64,000 bases of DNA from Psychrobacter sp. I-STPA10 (lineage in GTDB: Bacteria; Pseudomonadota; Gammaproteobacteria; Pseudomonadales; Moraxellaceae). The DNA lies in contig NZ_VFYU01000026.1 in the NCBI RefSeq assembly GCF_021012795.1, positions 84,212-148,211 of the forward strand, in the 5' to 3' direction. How positions within the stretch are numbered: position 1 is the first letter of the stretch; every line of letters starts with the position of its first letter. Position numbers and translations under genes: made by a program. The notes under the pieces are model-generated. The model worked only from the letters and a program-made list of their open reading frames with translations. It searched no databases and was not told the origin of the DNA. Positions 25,644 to 35,128 of this stretch are shown here, piece by piece.

Positions 25644-26948
25644 ATGGATACATTAAAACCTAAAGGTGATAGCGTTGTCAAGATAGTCAGTTCCATTGAG
25701 CGATTGATTCGGTTGGGTCATTGGCAGGCAGGGCATAAGCTACCAACTGTCCGCTCGTTATCTGACGAGCTAAATGTGAACCCAAGTACTGTTTCTACTG
25801 CTTATAAACAGCTAAGAGATGCGGGCGTGATTGTGACCAAAGGTAGACAAGGTACGTTTGTTACTGAAGAAGTGGACATTCAGCATACTGAAATGGCAGT
25901 ACCAAAAGGCTTGATAGATTTGGCATCGGGGAATGTTGATGGTCGCCTATTACCCAAACTAAACCCTGATTGGTTGCTAAATTACAACCTATATTCTGGC
26001 TATGAAGAGTTGGGCGATAATGAGCAATTAAAACAGCTTGCCAAAAAGCAGATGAATAAACACTGTGATATCAATGCAGAGCCAGTATTGTTTTCTAGCA
26101 CTTTGGATATCATGGAGCGGGCATTATCACAGTGGTGTGTGGCGGGTGCTAAAATTTTGGTGGAGGACCCCTGTTGGTCACCAATAAAAGCATTGGCAGT
26201 GAGTATGCGCCTAGACATCATCGCCATGCCAATCGATGAACAAGGGGCTGTTATCCCTGATGATGAGGTGCTGGCATCTGCTTCTGCGATGATTGTTACC
26301 CCCCGAGCACATAACCCAACAGGGGTTAATTATTCACAACAACGGTGGCAAACACTGGCAGAGCGTATTGCAGATAAAGACATATTGTTATTGATTGATG
26401 ATTATTGGGGTGAGCTGAGTCGGCAACCAGCTCCCAATCTTAAACTGATAAAAAATGAATGGATTTATAGCACGTCTTTAAGTAAGTTTTTAGGTCCTGA
26501 TTTTCGGATTGCCATGGCCGTGGGCAATGGCGCAACCATCAAAGCGATGAAAAATCGGTTTAGTTTAGGGCCGCGTTGGGTCAGTGGGCTGTTACAATTT
26601 TTGGCAGTGAATGCGTGGCAAGATATGCTAGAAACAGGACTATTAAATAAAGCAATTGATAGCTATGCACAGCGGCGAGAGAAGCTTATTAACGAGTTGG
26701 TCAAATTTGGTTTTGATATCTGGCAGTCAGGGGAGGGGCTACATGTTTGGCTGCCTGTGGCAAATGAAAACTATGCCATACAAGCCTTGGCGGCTAAAGG
26801 CTGGGCAGTACAGCAAGGCAGTGCCTTCTCATTAGACAAAAAGCCTGCCATTCGTATCAGTATTAGTAACTTAACCCTTGAGGATTGCACCCTATTGGCA
26901 AAAGATATTGCCAGTATTTTGACTAACAGCAAGTCGATGCTGTACTAG
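25644..26948 (+). CDS. MocR-type GntR regulator with aminotransferase domain
   Basis: A 434-residue MocR-family protein. Residues about 10-75 are a GntR winged helix (LPTVRSLSDELNVNPSTVSTAYKQL), and about 90-430 a class I aminotransferase-like domain, with the PLP Lys in YSTSLSKFLGPDFRIA. Such proteins sense PLP or an amino compound and switch a neighbouring gene. It is divergent from yggS with about 190 bp between them. ATG at 25644 is preferred to the upstream in-frame ATG at 25614 because AGGA lies just before it and the sequence from there fits family starts. Its 3' end abuts a decayed insertion sequence. Confidence 0.88.
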   Translation: MDTLKPKGDSVVKIVSSIERLIRLGHWQAGHKLPTVRSLSDELNVNPSTVSTAYKQLRDAGVIVTKGRQGTFVTEEVDIQHTEMAVPKGLIDLASGNVDGRLLPKLNPDWLLNYNLYSGYEELGDNEQLKQLAKKQMNKHCDINAEPVLFSSTLDIMERALSQWCVAGAKILVEDPCWSPIKALAVSMRLDIIAMPIDEQGAVIPDDEVLASASAMIVTPRAHNPTGVNYSQQRWQTLAERIADKDILLLIDDYWGELSRQPAPNLKLIKNEWIYSTSLSKFLGPDFRIAMAVGNGATIKAMKNRFSLGPRWVSGLLQFLAVNAWQDMLETGLLNKAIDSYAQRREKLINELVKFGFDIWQSGEGLHVWLPVANENYAIQALAAKGWAVQQGSAFSLDKKPAIRISISNLTLEDCTLLAKDIASILTNSKSMLY

Positions 26949-27075
26949 AACGGCTTTTTTATCACCCGTCGCCGTAAAACCCTGCCGTTTAGGGCAGGGA
27001 TATCAGGCGGCATTTGGTGTGGCATAACATCTCATAGCACTTGCAAATAAACAATGGATTTGTCAAACTCATTCA

Positions 27076-28077
27076 ATGAAAACCCTCAAGCTACGCATCA
27101 AAGACAAACACACAAACCAGCTAAACAAACTAGCTGGCAGTGTTAACTATGTGTGGAACTATGTCAACGAACTTGGCTATAAACACCTAAGGCGAACAGG
27201 CAAATTCTTTTCAGCGTATGAGTTAAATACCTACACCAAAGGCAGCGGTGAACTACTAGGCTTACACTCACAAACTCTACAAGCTATCAATGAGACCCAC
27301 ACCAAAGCCCGCAAGCAATTCAAAAAAGCTAAACTCAACTGGCGAACTAACCGACCTGATGCCAAACGCAAAAGCCTAGGCTGGATACCCTTTAAAAAAT
27401 CAGCCATCAAACTGCTCGCACCAATGCAAAGCGGCAAGAAATCACTCAAATTAACCCTACAGCTTAGCCTAGCCAAAGGCAAAAAACTCATCATCGAAGT
27501 ATGGGACAGCTACAATCTAGCATTGTATGACCTAAATACCCTTGAGGTCGTACAAGATGCAAGAGGTAGATGGTATGCCTGTATCACCGTCAAAAACCAT
27601 CTAAAACCATCTAAAATAAACCTGTAGTACTGGTAGCGTTGGCATTGATTTAGGACTAAAAGAATCTGCCACCACCTCAAACGGTGACAAACTCACCACC
27701 AAACAAACGCAAAAATGGGCAAAAAAGCTGGCAGTTTCCCAACGAGCTAAAAACAAACAGCGTGTGAGAGTCATACACGCCAAAATCAAAAACACAAGGC
27801 AAGACTTAATTCACAAATTCACCCCCCAATTAGTCAAAGACAATGCTCTAATCGTGGTCGGTGATGTGAAATCACGCTCATTCACAAGTAAGAAAACTAA
27901 ACTGGTTAAATCGACATACGATGCAGGTTGGTTTGAACTCAAAAGACAGCAGGTCTTGGAATAAGAGAATGGACTTGTGCAAAGTGTGGCACATGGCATG
28001 ATAGAGATATTAATGCCGCTAAGAACATTCTTGCGGCAGGGCTTTGCCGTCTCGCTGGAGAAATCGCCATCCGATAG
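27076..28077 (+). pseudogene. tnpB: tnpB remnant (RNA-guided nuclease of IS605 group)
   Basis: The N-terminal half (27076-27627, with MKTLKLRIKDK and WIPFKKSAIKL) is in one frame and ends in a stop. The RuvC part resumes in another frame at about 27632 with GSVGIDLGLKESATT, which keeps the first catalytic Asp, and stops at 27964. A third segment, in yet another frame (about 27954-28077), reads [25 protein letters not shown], with the last Asp and one CxxC pair. Some 45 codons are missing between the last two parts, so the RuvC Glu and the first CxxC pair are lost. The protein cannot be active as TnpB nuclease. Confidence 0.85.
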
Positions 28078-28091
28078 CGATGTTGCTATGA

Positions 28092-28133
28092 AAAGTGAGG
28101 GAATACCCTCACTTTAGGGAGGGGAGGAGGTCA
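28092..28133 (+). ncRNA. Right-end hairpin, possible omega-RNA scaffold relic
   Basis: A perfect 10-bp stem with a 4-nt loop, then TAGGGAGGGGAGGAGGTCAA, has the layout of the 3' part of TnpB guide RNAs, whose guide would be the flanking DNA past 28133. Whether it is still transcribed is unknown, and its own nuclease is broken. Confidence 0.5.
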
Positions 28134-28958
28134 ATGATATGCGCTGATATGTGTTGATATTTCAGTAGGTAATATTGCTCTAAAGCTGAGCTGATCATCT
28201 ACTTGGTTATGATAAAAGTCAATGCTTTGCAGACCTGCATGAATAAAGTCATCTTGACTGTTGCTGGTCAATAAAAATCGGCTAAATAAGATGCTTGCTT
28301 CTTGGTCGGTGAGCAAGCGACTTTGATATAAGGTTTGTCCTTGTAGGGCAAAATTAAACTGTTGCCAATAGTGTGCTGTGGCAGAAGGTTGTGAATGGAT
28401 ATTTGTTTGACTGGGCTGATAAGTAGACTGAGAATTGATGCTATCGACACTTTTCTCTTGTTGTTTTGTATCTACGAACTCATCCACTGTTTGTATGGAT
28501 GGTGTGGCGATGGGGTGCGCTGCAGCGGTAAAATGCAGTTTTTCATCCGCAGGCATCTCTTGAGGAATGAGTAATATGTCTATTGGATGGGTAGTGGTTG
28601 TTTTGGTTGCGTTTAAATCTATTGGATCAATATAGTGCACATGAACTTGAATCTCAGGATGATGTCGATCAAAGCGTTCGACAATAGGGATGAGTGCAGA
28701 TTGTAGTGATTGGGCTGCCAAGATATGTAAAATGGATTGATTATTGTTATTATCAAACGTCTTGGTCATGGTTTGCGTATTGAGCGTACTCTCAATTGGC
28801 AAGGGTGCGCTGATTGAATGGTTATAGTGCCAAAGTAACGTATATAAGGCACAAAATAGTATAGAAATTAGTAACAAAATAAAAATGACAACACGCTTAA
28901 CTGACAGATGCTTTTCTAAGATAACGTAAGCATGTTTGGCTTGGCATACAACTGACAT
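28131..28958 (-). CDS. Membrane-anchored ModA-like protein, end altered by IS
   Basis: A 275-residue protein with one transmembrane segment near the N-terminus (about 23-44, VVIFILLLISILFCALYTLLW) and an outer domain whose start, LHILAAQSLQSALIPIVERF, resembles the first strand and helix of molybdate-binding (ModA-type) proteins. A Gln/Ser/Thr-rich stretch follows, then a region with LLTDQEASILFSRFLL. The stop codon (28131-28133) falls in the right end of the adjacent insertion sequence, so the natural C-terminus may be lost. No transporter genes are near. The ribosome site is weak. Function unknown; truncation is possible. Confidence 0.6.
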   Translation of the reverse strand: MSVVCQAKHAYVILEKHLSVKRVVIFILLLISILFCALYTLLWHYNHSISAPLPIESTLNTQTMTKTFDNNNNQSILHILAAQSLQSALIPIVERFDRHHPEIQVHVHYIDPIDLNATKTTTTHPIDILLIPQEMPADEKLHFTAAAHPIATPSIQTVDEFVDTKQQEKSVDSINSQSTYQPSQTNIHSQPSATAHYWQQFNFALQGQTLYQSRLLTDQEASILFSRFLLTSNSQDDFIHAGLQSIDFYHNQVDDQLSFRAILPTEISTHISAYH

Positions 28959-29100
28959 GAGTAGAGAATGATCCTTGGAGTATGATAAAAGTCCAATAGA
29001 GCCAATAACATCACCAATAACACCGCATCGTCATCACATAGCCACTATCTAAACATGACTGCCATTATTTTTGTCGTTACAATTTAGTCACTCGTAATTT

Positions 29101-29211
29101 AGAACCTGTATTCATAATCCAAAATCAGGGGAGTTTTAACCCAAAATTTAACGCCGTAGTACGTCTATTTTAGGCAAAAAGCCACCATTATGGGTTGTGA
29201 ATACAGGTTCT
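29101..29211. mobile_element. 111-bp MITE-like element
   Basis: AGAACCTGTATTCATAATCC at the left and GGGTTGTGAATACAGGTTCT at the right are inverted repeats (14 bp perfect, then partial). The interior is noncoding. A solo end is at 19813-19832. No clear target duplication. Confidence 0.8.
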
Positions 29212-29244
29212 GAGTTATAACTCATTGATTGATGGCTTCTTAAT

Positions 29245-29874
29245 TTATAGCTCCTTGCTTAACTCATTTAGCATATCATCAAATAAATTGTCCGCATCAT
29301 CATCAGTAGAGGTATCCATAACTTTACTCACAGGTTTGCTTTCTGTGGGGTGTTGTAAGTCGTCTGCGATATTTGCTTCGTTATTGGTAGGTTGTAAACT
29401 GGTGGCTGCTAAGGCCGATTGTTGATGCTGAGTATTGGTTTGTTTTACTTGTTCCTGCTCAGACATCAATTGCTGATGTATTTGATGGGCTATTTTACTA
29501 CTTCTATCTGTAATTTGTGTTGTTGTATTATTATCGGTTGCAGTATGCGCCAAATTTTTATTGATGGGTTGATTGTTGAGCAGCCAATCATAAGCTCGAT
29601 TATCCCACCAGCTTAAGAAAAAGGCTAGGGTACGTCCTTTGAGACATTCGGGCCAATCATAAGTAATGAGAAACTGAGCGAGCTCATCATCTGTGATCTG
29701 CTGCCTTTTTAATAAAAATATATCATTATCGCTACCTGTATAGGGCTGTTTGCGTTTCCATGTAGCTTTATCTAGCTTCATACGGCTAAGTTTATGTCTT
29801 TCCCCATTGCAATAAACAACGTAGCAACGCTCTTGAGGATGGACAAATATGGCTGTGACAGGTCGAGTAAACAT
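29245..29874 (-). CDS. Conserved-looking hypothetical protein
   Basis: A 209-residue protein I do not recognise. The N-terminal 110 residues look folded and rich in aromatic residues (FVHPQERCYVVYCNGERHKL, LAFFLSWWDNRAYDWLL), while the rest is Gln/Thr/Asp-rich with an acidic end (DDDADNLFDDMLNELSKEL). There is no signal peptide or membrane segment, so it should be cytosolic. It stands alone on the minus strand between two repeat-bearing gaps. Base composition is like its neighbours. Confidence 0.6.
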   Translation of the reverse strand: MFTRPVTAIFVHPQERCYVVYCNGERHKLSRMKLDKATWKRKQPYTGSDNDIFLLKRQQITDDELAQFLITYDWPECLKGRTLAFFLSWWDNRAYDWLLNNQPINKNLAHTATDNNTTTQITDRSSKIAHQIHQQLMSEQEQVKQTNTQHQQSALAATSLQPTNNEANIADDLQHPTESKPVSKVMDTSTDDDADNLFDDMLNELSKEL

Positions 29875-30144
29875 ATTAAATCACCTACGAAAGCTTATGA
29901 TTTCATTATATTATTAAATATAATTTAATAATATACAGCATAATCTCATTATTAGATAGCGAGTGGTTATAAATATCATACAAATGTCATCTGATGCAGC
30001 ATTACGACATCCATTGTCGTATATTATTGATTTTTGCAGGCTATGATGTTTTAAATAAAAAAAATTTTGCTATACTGCTTTTACGACAGAGTTTAACACT
30101 ATCTTAGATATTAACATGTTCTATTTCACTGTAGCTAATAAAAA

Positions 30145-30287
30145 TAGGACTTACACAAAAGTACGATATTTGCCTTATAAAGCGATTGAAACTTATATTA
30201 AGCCTCTAAAACTATATACAGCCAGTCCAGAGTATTAAAGACAATGATTAGCAGTCACCAATAATCTTTAAAAATACGTCAGTCCTA
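30145..30287. mobile_element. 143-bp MITE-like element upstream of recC
   Basis: The ends TAGGACTTAC and GTCAGTCCTA are inverted repeats (9 of 10). A related 40-bp relic lies at 20154-20193. It is noncoding. The other parts of the gap 29875-30397 are AT-rich, without gene or clear promoter. Confidence 0.65.
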
Positions 30288-30397
30288 AAAAAATACCTTT
30301 ATTATTATGATTGATGATGATTGTGTGATTCATATTGGGTAATTTTTGTTAAATGAACACACATCTGATTTTCTTTTCGTCTTATTATTGAGCCATT

Positions 30398-33300
30398 ATG
30401 TTAACGATTATTCAGTCTCACCGTACTGAACGGTTGGTTGATTTTATTTTACGTGCCTATCAAGCACCTAATCAATCAGTATTTGAGCAGTTTATTGTGA
30501 TTGTGCCTTCAATGGTATTAGGAGATTGGCTACAAAAGCGGGTGGCAGAAGAGGCAGGTATTAGTACACTGATTACCACCACCTTTTGGGGTAAGTATCA
30601 ATGGCAATTGATGCAGGATATTTTGGCGCAATACAATCAGTGGATACAGAGCAGTGGCTCGAATGAGGCAGCATTGCAAGTGCCAGAGGTTGCGGTGTTA
30701 TCTCCCACAGTGATGCAGTGGCGATTATTTGGCTATTTGACCCAAGCGACTGATTCCTTATTAACCACAGCAAAGTCTGCCTTTGCAAATGCACCATCTT
30801 ATTTTGTTGCTCAACAGCAGCTATCTCAAGTTAAAAATGATGATGAGGTGCTACAGCCTTTGCTACAAGGATTATTAGGATCATTGTTATCCCTTGCTGC
30901 TTTGCCTTCTTCTGCATCAACGGCATCTCAACAGGATATTTATAATCAGATTGATCAGCGGTTATGGCAGTTGGCAGGTGATTTGGCTCGGGTATTTAAT
31001 CGTTATTTGACCCATAGAGATGAGTGGCTTATAAATTGGGATGAAGGCAAAAAAATAGATGTGGCAGCGATGGTGGCGCAAAAAGACAAACTAAGTACAA
31101 GTTTTGATCAGTTTGCTCATATCACGCCCAGTTGGCTACTAGAGCATTATGAAATGCTAGAGCAAGTACAGCGGCATTTATGGCAGCGTTTATTTAGTGA
31201 TGTGCATCGACATCGGCAGCGTATTGAAGCTCGTTTTTGGCAAGCATTGGCAATAGAAGCATCGGGCTGTCAGCCGCTTTTGCCTAATAGGTTGACTTTA
31301 TTTACCATTCAGCAATTGCCTCAGGCTGAATTGGATTTTATTGAAAAATTGTCTAAGTATGTTGATATTACTTTACTACACTACAATCCTTCACAATTAT
31401 TTTGGGCAGATATAGTCGATAAGCAGTGGCTACTGCGGCAACGCATCATTAATCCTGATAGTGTGTTTTTACGTGATTATGGACATACTTTGCTGTCACA
31501 ACTTGGCAAGCAGTCACGTGAAGTTTTTGCCATGCTTGCCAGCTTGTCTGGTAATGAAGATTATGCAGATGAGCGAGTACAGTGGATAGATGCATTTGAT
31601 CTGGATTTCAATACGGATGTTGCCACATCTCAAAACAATGATATAGAACCGTCCAAAAACTTAGCCTTAGAGCCTAGTTTGTTACCTAGTTTGTTACAAC
31701 GTCTACAATATGATGTATTGATGCTTAGTGAAGATAATACTCGGCAAAAAGCGGTGCAATTGGTGAGTGAGCAATTGCAGCAGCAATTAGAGCTTCCTTT
31801 TGCTGAAACGCAAACAACTTCAGATGATTTAGATGATGATGCACATGATGCAAGCTTAAGTATGCAGCGTATTGAGCAAAAGCGTTTTGATAAACAACGA
31901 CAGTGGCAGCTACGTAGCAGTGATAATAGCATTAGTATTCATTCTTGTCATAGCTTGCAGCGGCAGCTTGAAGTGCTGCGTGGTATGATTGGACGCTGGC
32001 TTAATGAAAGCAGCCAAGATGGCAGTATTCGCCATGTGTCAGATATTGTAATCATGCTGCCTGATGTGGAGCGTCATTATGAACTGATTAAATCGGTGTT
32101 TGTTGATGGGCGTGGTCAAGATGGGCTTATTCTTCCTGCTAAGATTACAGGTGTGGTCGATAAGTCTATTCGTGAATTATGGCATGCCATTATTGGCTTT
32201 TATCAGTTATTGGGACGTACAGACAGTCGATTTGAGGCGCATGAAGTCTTTGATTGGTTGATGTTGCCTGCGTTGTATGAAAGCTTTGGCTTAACTCATG
32301 AACAAATGAGTCGTGCTTGTACATTGCTGGCACAAGCAGGTTATATTCGTGGTTTTGATGAATCACACTTACAAAGTAGCTTACACAGACAAGACAGCGA
32401 TTATCGTTTTAGTTTTGCTTACGCGCTTGATCGCTTAGTGACAGGAATGTTAATGCCGCAGGCGCTGATGACAGATTGTTTATATCTTTTTGCTTGGCAG
32501 TCTGAGCAGCTCAAAGAAAAGACACTACCACTGCATAACATCATGCTTAGTGATGCACCGATCATTGAGGTATTGTGCCAGATATATCAAGGTATTGATC
32601 AAAATCGTGAGTGCTATCAACAAAGGCGTACGGCACAAGAGTGGATTGCTGAGCTAGAAAATAAGGTCATTCATCGTTATTTTGCTTATTTTGATCAAAC
32701 TCAAAGTATGCGTGCCATTTTTAGTGCGATGAATGGCTTTCGTGCCAGTTTGCGTGCCAATCGCCATTATCAACAATATGGTGAACTTGGTCAAAACAAC
32801 CCAACAACTGAGGCAACGTCAAAAATGGTGGCAAATTTGGCTGCCATTGAACAGATGCCACTAAAGTTGGCATTTATGCTCGATAGTATTGAGGCGCAAC
32901 TAGAAAGCCAACAGGTCAGTGCTGAGCCTACAGGAGTCATCACCTTTGGGCGTTTTGGTTCATTGCGTAATATCCCCTTTAAATTAGTGGCGATGCTTAA
33001 TATGAACTTATCAGAGTTTCCAAATCGAGACCATGACAATCGTTATGATTTGATGCGGGCAGGGCTGGCAAAACGGGGTGATCGTTTTACTGAAGATGAT
33101 GATAATGGGGCTTTTTTGGATGCGCTGCTTTGTGCCCGAGATGATTGTTGGATTTTTTATAATGGACAAAGTCTGAGCGACAGTCATGAGCATTTACCTG
33201 CCAATCCTGTCAGTGAACTGCTGCAATTTTTACAGCAGCAGGTGGACTGGCAACTACCAAACTTGCAACCAAATCTACAACAAGACACAGCAAATGCTGA

Positions 33301-35059
33301 GCAGCTAGATGATAGTGGTAAATTGCAACGTTATCTGCCACGATTGGTCGAGCGTTGGTTGGTTACAGTACATCCTGCTCTGCCTTTCGCTAAGGATAAT
33401 TTTATTTATCATACGCCGTCTGCCACTCCTGTGCATACTGAGCAGCAGTGTGAAGATAAAGCAGACATCACTCAGCTTGCCGATCAGTTATTACAACAAA
33501 GCAAAGTACAGCAAAAAAAGCACTTTCCACCTGCACCCTTGTGGCAATCTGTATTTCAAACTTTGCGTGCACGTCATGATATCCACAATAATGGCGATAC
33601 GGATACTAACATACTAAATACTCATCTTATAAATAGCCTAAGCAAAATAATTTTACCTAACAAAACACAATACCAAGACATCGCCAAACTGTTAAAAAGC
33701 AGCCATAAGCAAATAAAGCAATTAGCAAATAATGACGCATCACTACATTCACATTTGCACTCTATATGGCAACAAACTCAAACACTGATTTCACAGTTAC
33801 TACCCAGTAAAACAGCGATGGATAGTACAGTAACAGAGAGTGAAGAAACTAAAGTGGCAAGTTTGATACTGACAAATAAGCCAATCGCCTTATCCATGTT
33901 AGTGCATCAAGTACGTGCGCCTGCACAGCATTATTTGCGTCAGCAACAGCTTAATGTGATTGCCAATAGTACTGTGCAATCTCATATAGAGCCATTGACC
34001 CTTGATAATTTAACCAAATATCAGCTGAATGATGCCCTGCTTGATGTCTTGATTGATGATGCCAATAAAACCAATCTGATAGAAGATAATCTGACCCAAT
34101 TGACAAAAACTTCTCAACTAGAACAGTTTTCTCAGTTACAACAGCTACTTTATGAGATGCACTTGCCAGCAGGAGTAGCTCGGCAAACGACATTTATGAA
34201 AGCCAAGACCGACTTATTGACACAGTTACAAATTTTCTCTGAGCAGCTCATAGAGCAGGGGGTGTTCACTGCAATAGAAGCTGCTATAGATGTAGATAAA
34301 GATAAAATAGATGCAAATATTTTACAGACCATCGCTCATATGAGTACGACCCAAGAGGAGAGTATTCATCTGGCGGGTATTACTCTTAAGTCTCAAGTAC
34401 CTGTTATCCATACTTGCAGCAGTTGGTTAAAAATTGAGGCAGCAGGGGCAAGCCCTAAGCATTTGTTGCGTTTTTGGTTGACGCATTTGTTTTGGCAGAT
34501 TCAAAGACAAACAACGTTGGTACAAGCGGCAGACAATGATGGACGTAGTATTTGGCGTTTTGGTAAAGGCATGGATTTAAAGTATAAAAATGCCCATGCA
34601 CAACAAAAAAATATCTCCTCAAAGCAGCCAATCCACACCTTTGCACTGCCTGCCATAAAATGGCAACACGCCTTGGCTTTATTATTACCATGGATACAAC
34701 TGAGTGAAATTATTGCCAAAATACCAATCATTATGCCAATAGAAAGCGCATTTGATTATGTGGCAAACTGCTTGGCGGCTAAGCTTGAAAATACGGAGTA
34801 TCAAGCAACGATGCATGATTTTTCTGGTTGGTTAGGGACAGGCTATCAACCATCGCAAGCTAATGGTGATCATAAAATTACCTATGATAGATGCGCTCAA
34901 CATGAGACATGGCGATTTATTTTGAGCAATGCGTTGACCACAGGACATGAACCAACACAGCAGCAACAGGCAATCTTTAATGCGCTTGATGATGCGATGT
35001 CGACACTTGCGATGCCGCTACTTGAGTCACTGTTTGAGAGTTTAGAGCCAATACCTTAG
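30398..35059 (+). CDS. recC: Exodeoxyribonuclease V gamma subunit RecC
   Basis: A 1553-residue RecC, far longer than the Escherichia coli protein (1122). The N-terminal inactive-helicase region starts LTIIQSHRTERLVDFIL and FIVIVPSMVLGDWLQ, and a later conserved stretch is VITFGRFGSLRNIPFKLVAML with the following FPNRDHDNRYDL. RecC holds the RecBCD complex together, splits the strands and reads the Chi site. Extra length lies mostly in polar Gln/Asp/Thr-rich inserts (for example around residues 455-510 and 1080-1180). It is the first gene of recC-recB-recD, all plus strand with gaps of 60-70 bp. Confidence 0.93.
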   Translation: MLTIIQSHRTERLVDFILRAYQAPNQSVFEQFIVIVPSMVLGDWLQKRVAEEAGISTLITTTFWGKYQWQLMQDILAQYNQWIQSSGSNEAALQVPEVAVLSPTVMQWRLFGYLTQATDSLLTTAKSAFANAPSYFVAQQQLSQVKNDDEVLQPLLQGLLGSLLSLAALPSSASTASQQDIYNQIDQRLWQLAGDLARVFNRYLTHRDEWLINWDEGKKIDVAAMVAQKDKLSTSFDQFAHITPSWLLEHYEMLEQVQRHLWQRLFSDVHRHRQRIEARFWQALAIEASGCQPLLPNRLTLFTIQQLPQAELDFIEKLSKYVDITLLHYNPSQLFWADIVDKQWLLRQRIINPDSVFLRDYGHTLLSQLGKQSREVFAMLASLSGNEDYADERVQWIDAFDLDFNTDVATSQNNDIEPSKNLALEPSLLPSLLQRLQYDVLMLSEDNTRQKAVQLVSEQLQQQLELPFAETQTTSDDLDDDAHDASLSMQRIEQKRFDKQRQWQLRSSDNSISIHSCHSLQRQLEVLRGMIGRWLNESSQDGSIRHVSDIVIMLPDVERHYELIKSVFVDGRGQDGLILPAKITGVVDKSIRELWHAIIGFYQLLGRTDSRFEAHEVFDWLMLPALYESFGLTHEQMSRACTLLAQAGYIRGFDESHLQSSLHRQDSDYRFSFAYALDRLVTGMLMPQALMTDCLYLFAWQSEQLKEKTLPLHNIMLSDAPIIEVLCQIYQGIDQNRECYQQRRTAQEWIAELENKVIHRYFAYFDQTQSMRAIFSAMNGFRASLRANRHYQQYGELGQNNPTTEATSKMVANLAAIEQMPLKLAFMLDSIEAQLESQQVSAEPTGVITFGRFGSLRNIPFKLVAMLNMNLSEFPNRDHDNRYDLMRAGLAKRGDRFTEDDDNGAFLDALLCARDDCWIFYNGQSLSDSHEHLPANPVSELLQFLQQQVDWQLPNLQPNLQQDTANAEQLDDSGKLQRYLPRLVERWLVTVHPALPFAKDNFIYHTPSATPVHTEQQCEDKADITQLADQLLQQSKVQQKKHFPPAPLWQSVFQTLRARHDIHNNGDTDTNILNTHLINSLSKIILPNKTQYQDIAKLLKSSHKQIKQLANNDASLHSHLHSIWQQTQTLISQLLPSKTAMDSTVTESEETKVASLILTNKPIALSMLVHQVRAPAQHYLRQQQLNVIANSTVQSHIEPLTLDNLTKYQLNDALLDVLIDDANKTNLIEDNLTQLTKTSQLEQFSQLQQLLYEMHLPAGVARQTTFMKAKTDLLTQLQIFSEQLIEQGVFTAIEAAIDVDKDKIDANILQTIAHMSTTQEESIHLAGITLKSQVPVIHTCSSWLKIEAAGASPKHLLRFWLTHLFWQIQRQTTLVQAADNDGRSIWRFGKGMDLKYKNAHAQQKNISSKQPIHTFALPAIKWQHALALLLPWIQLSEIIAKIPIIMPIESAFDYVANCLAAKLENTEYQATMHDFSGWLGTGYQPSQANGDHKITYDRCAQHETWRFILSNALTTGHEPTQQQQAIFNALDDAMSTLAMPLLESLFESLEPIP

Positions 35060-35128
35060 CAGCCGTATAGCGTATATATAACAGCATCCAATACACCCGA
35101 TATAATATGGCTTATGGAGAGTAAAGCA

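Larger units (their letters stand above)
26975..28133 (+). mobile_element. Decayed IS200/IS605-type (TnpB-only) element
   Basis: A left-end hairpin (CCCTGCC/GGCAGGG, 26980-26999), a broken tnpB gene and a right-end hairpin (AAAGTGAGGG/CCCTCACTTT, 28092-28115) followed by GGAGGAGGTCAA mark an IS605-group element with no tnpA. The exact left boundary is not known. The right end, near 28132, supplies the stop codon of the minus-strand gene at 28131-28958. Confidence 0.8.

Noticed and set aside
26949..27000. Hairpin after the MocR gene as its terminator
   Set aside because: The CCCTGCC/GGCAGGG stem has no T-run and fits the left end of the IS605-type element better.
27764..27964. Separate small gene
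   Set aside because: It is the RuvC part of the broken tnpB in a shifted frame, not an independent gene.
28131..28958. True molybdate-binding protein of a transporter
   Set aside because: Only the first part resembles ModA, it is membrane-anchored, and no modB or modC is near.
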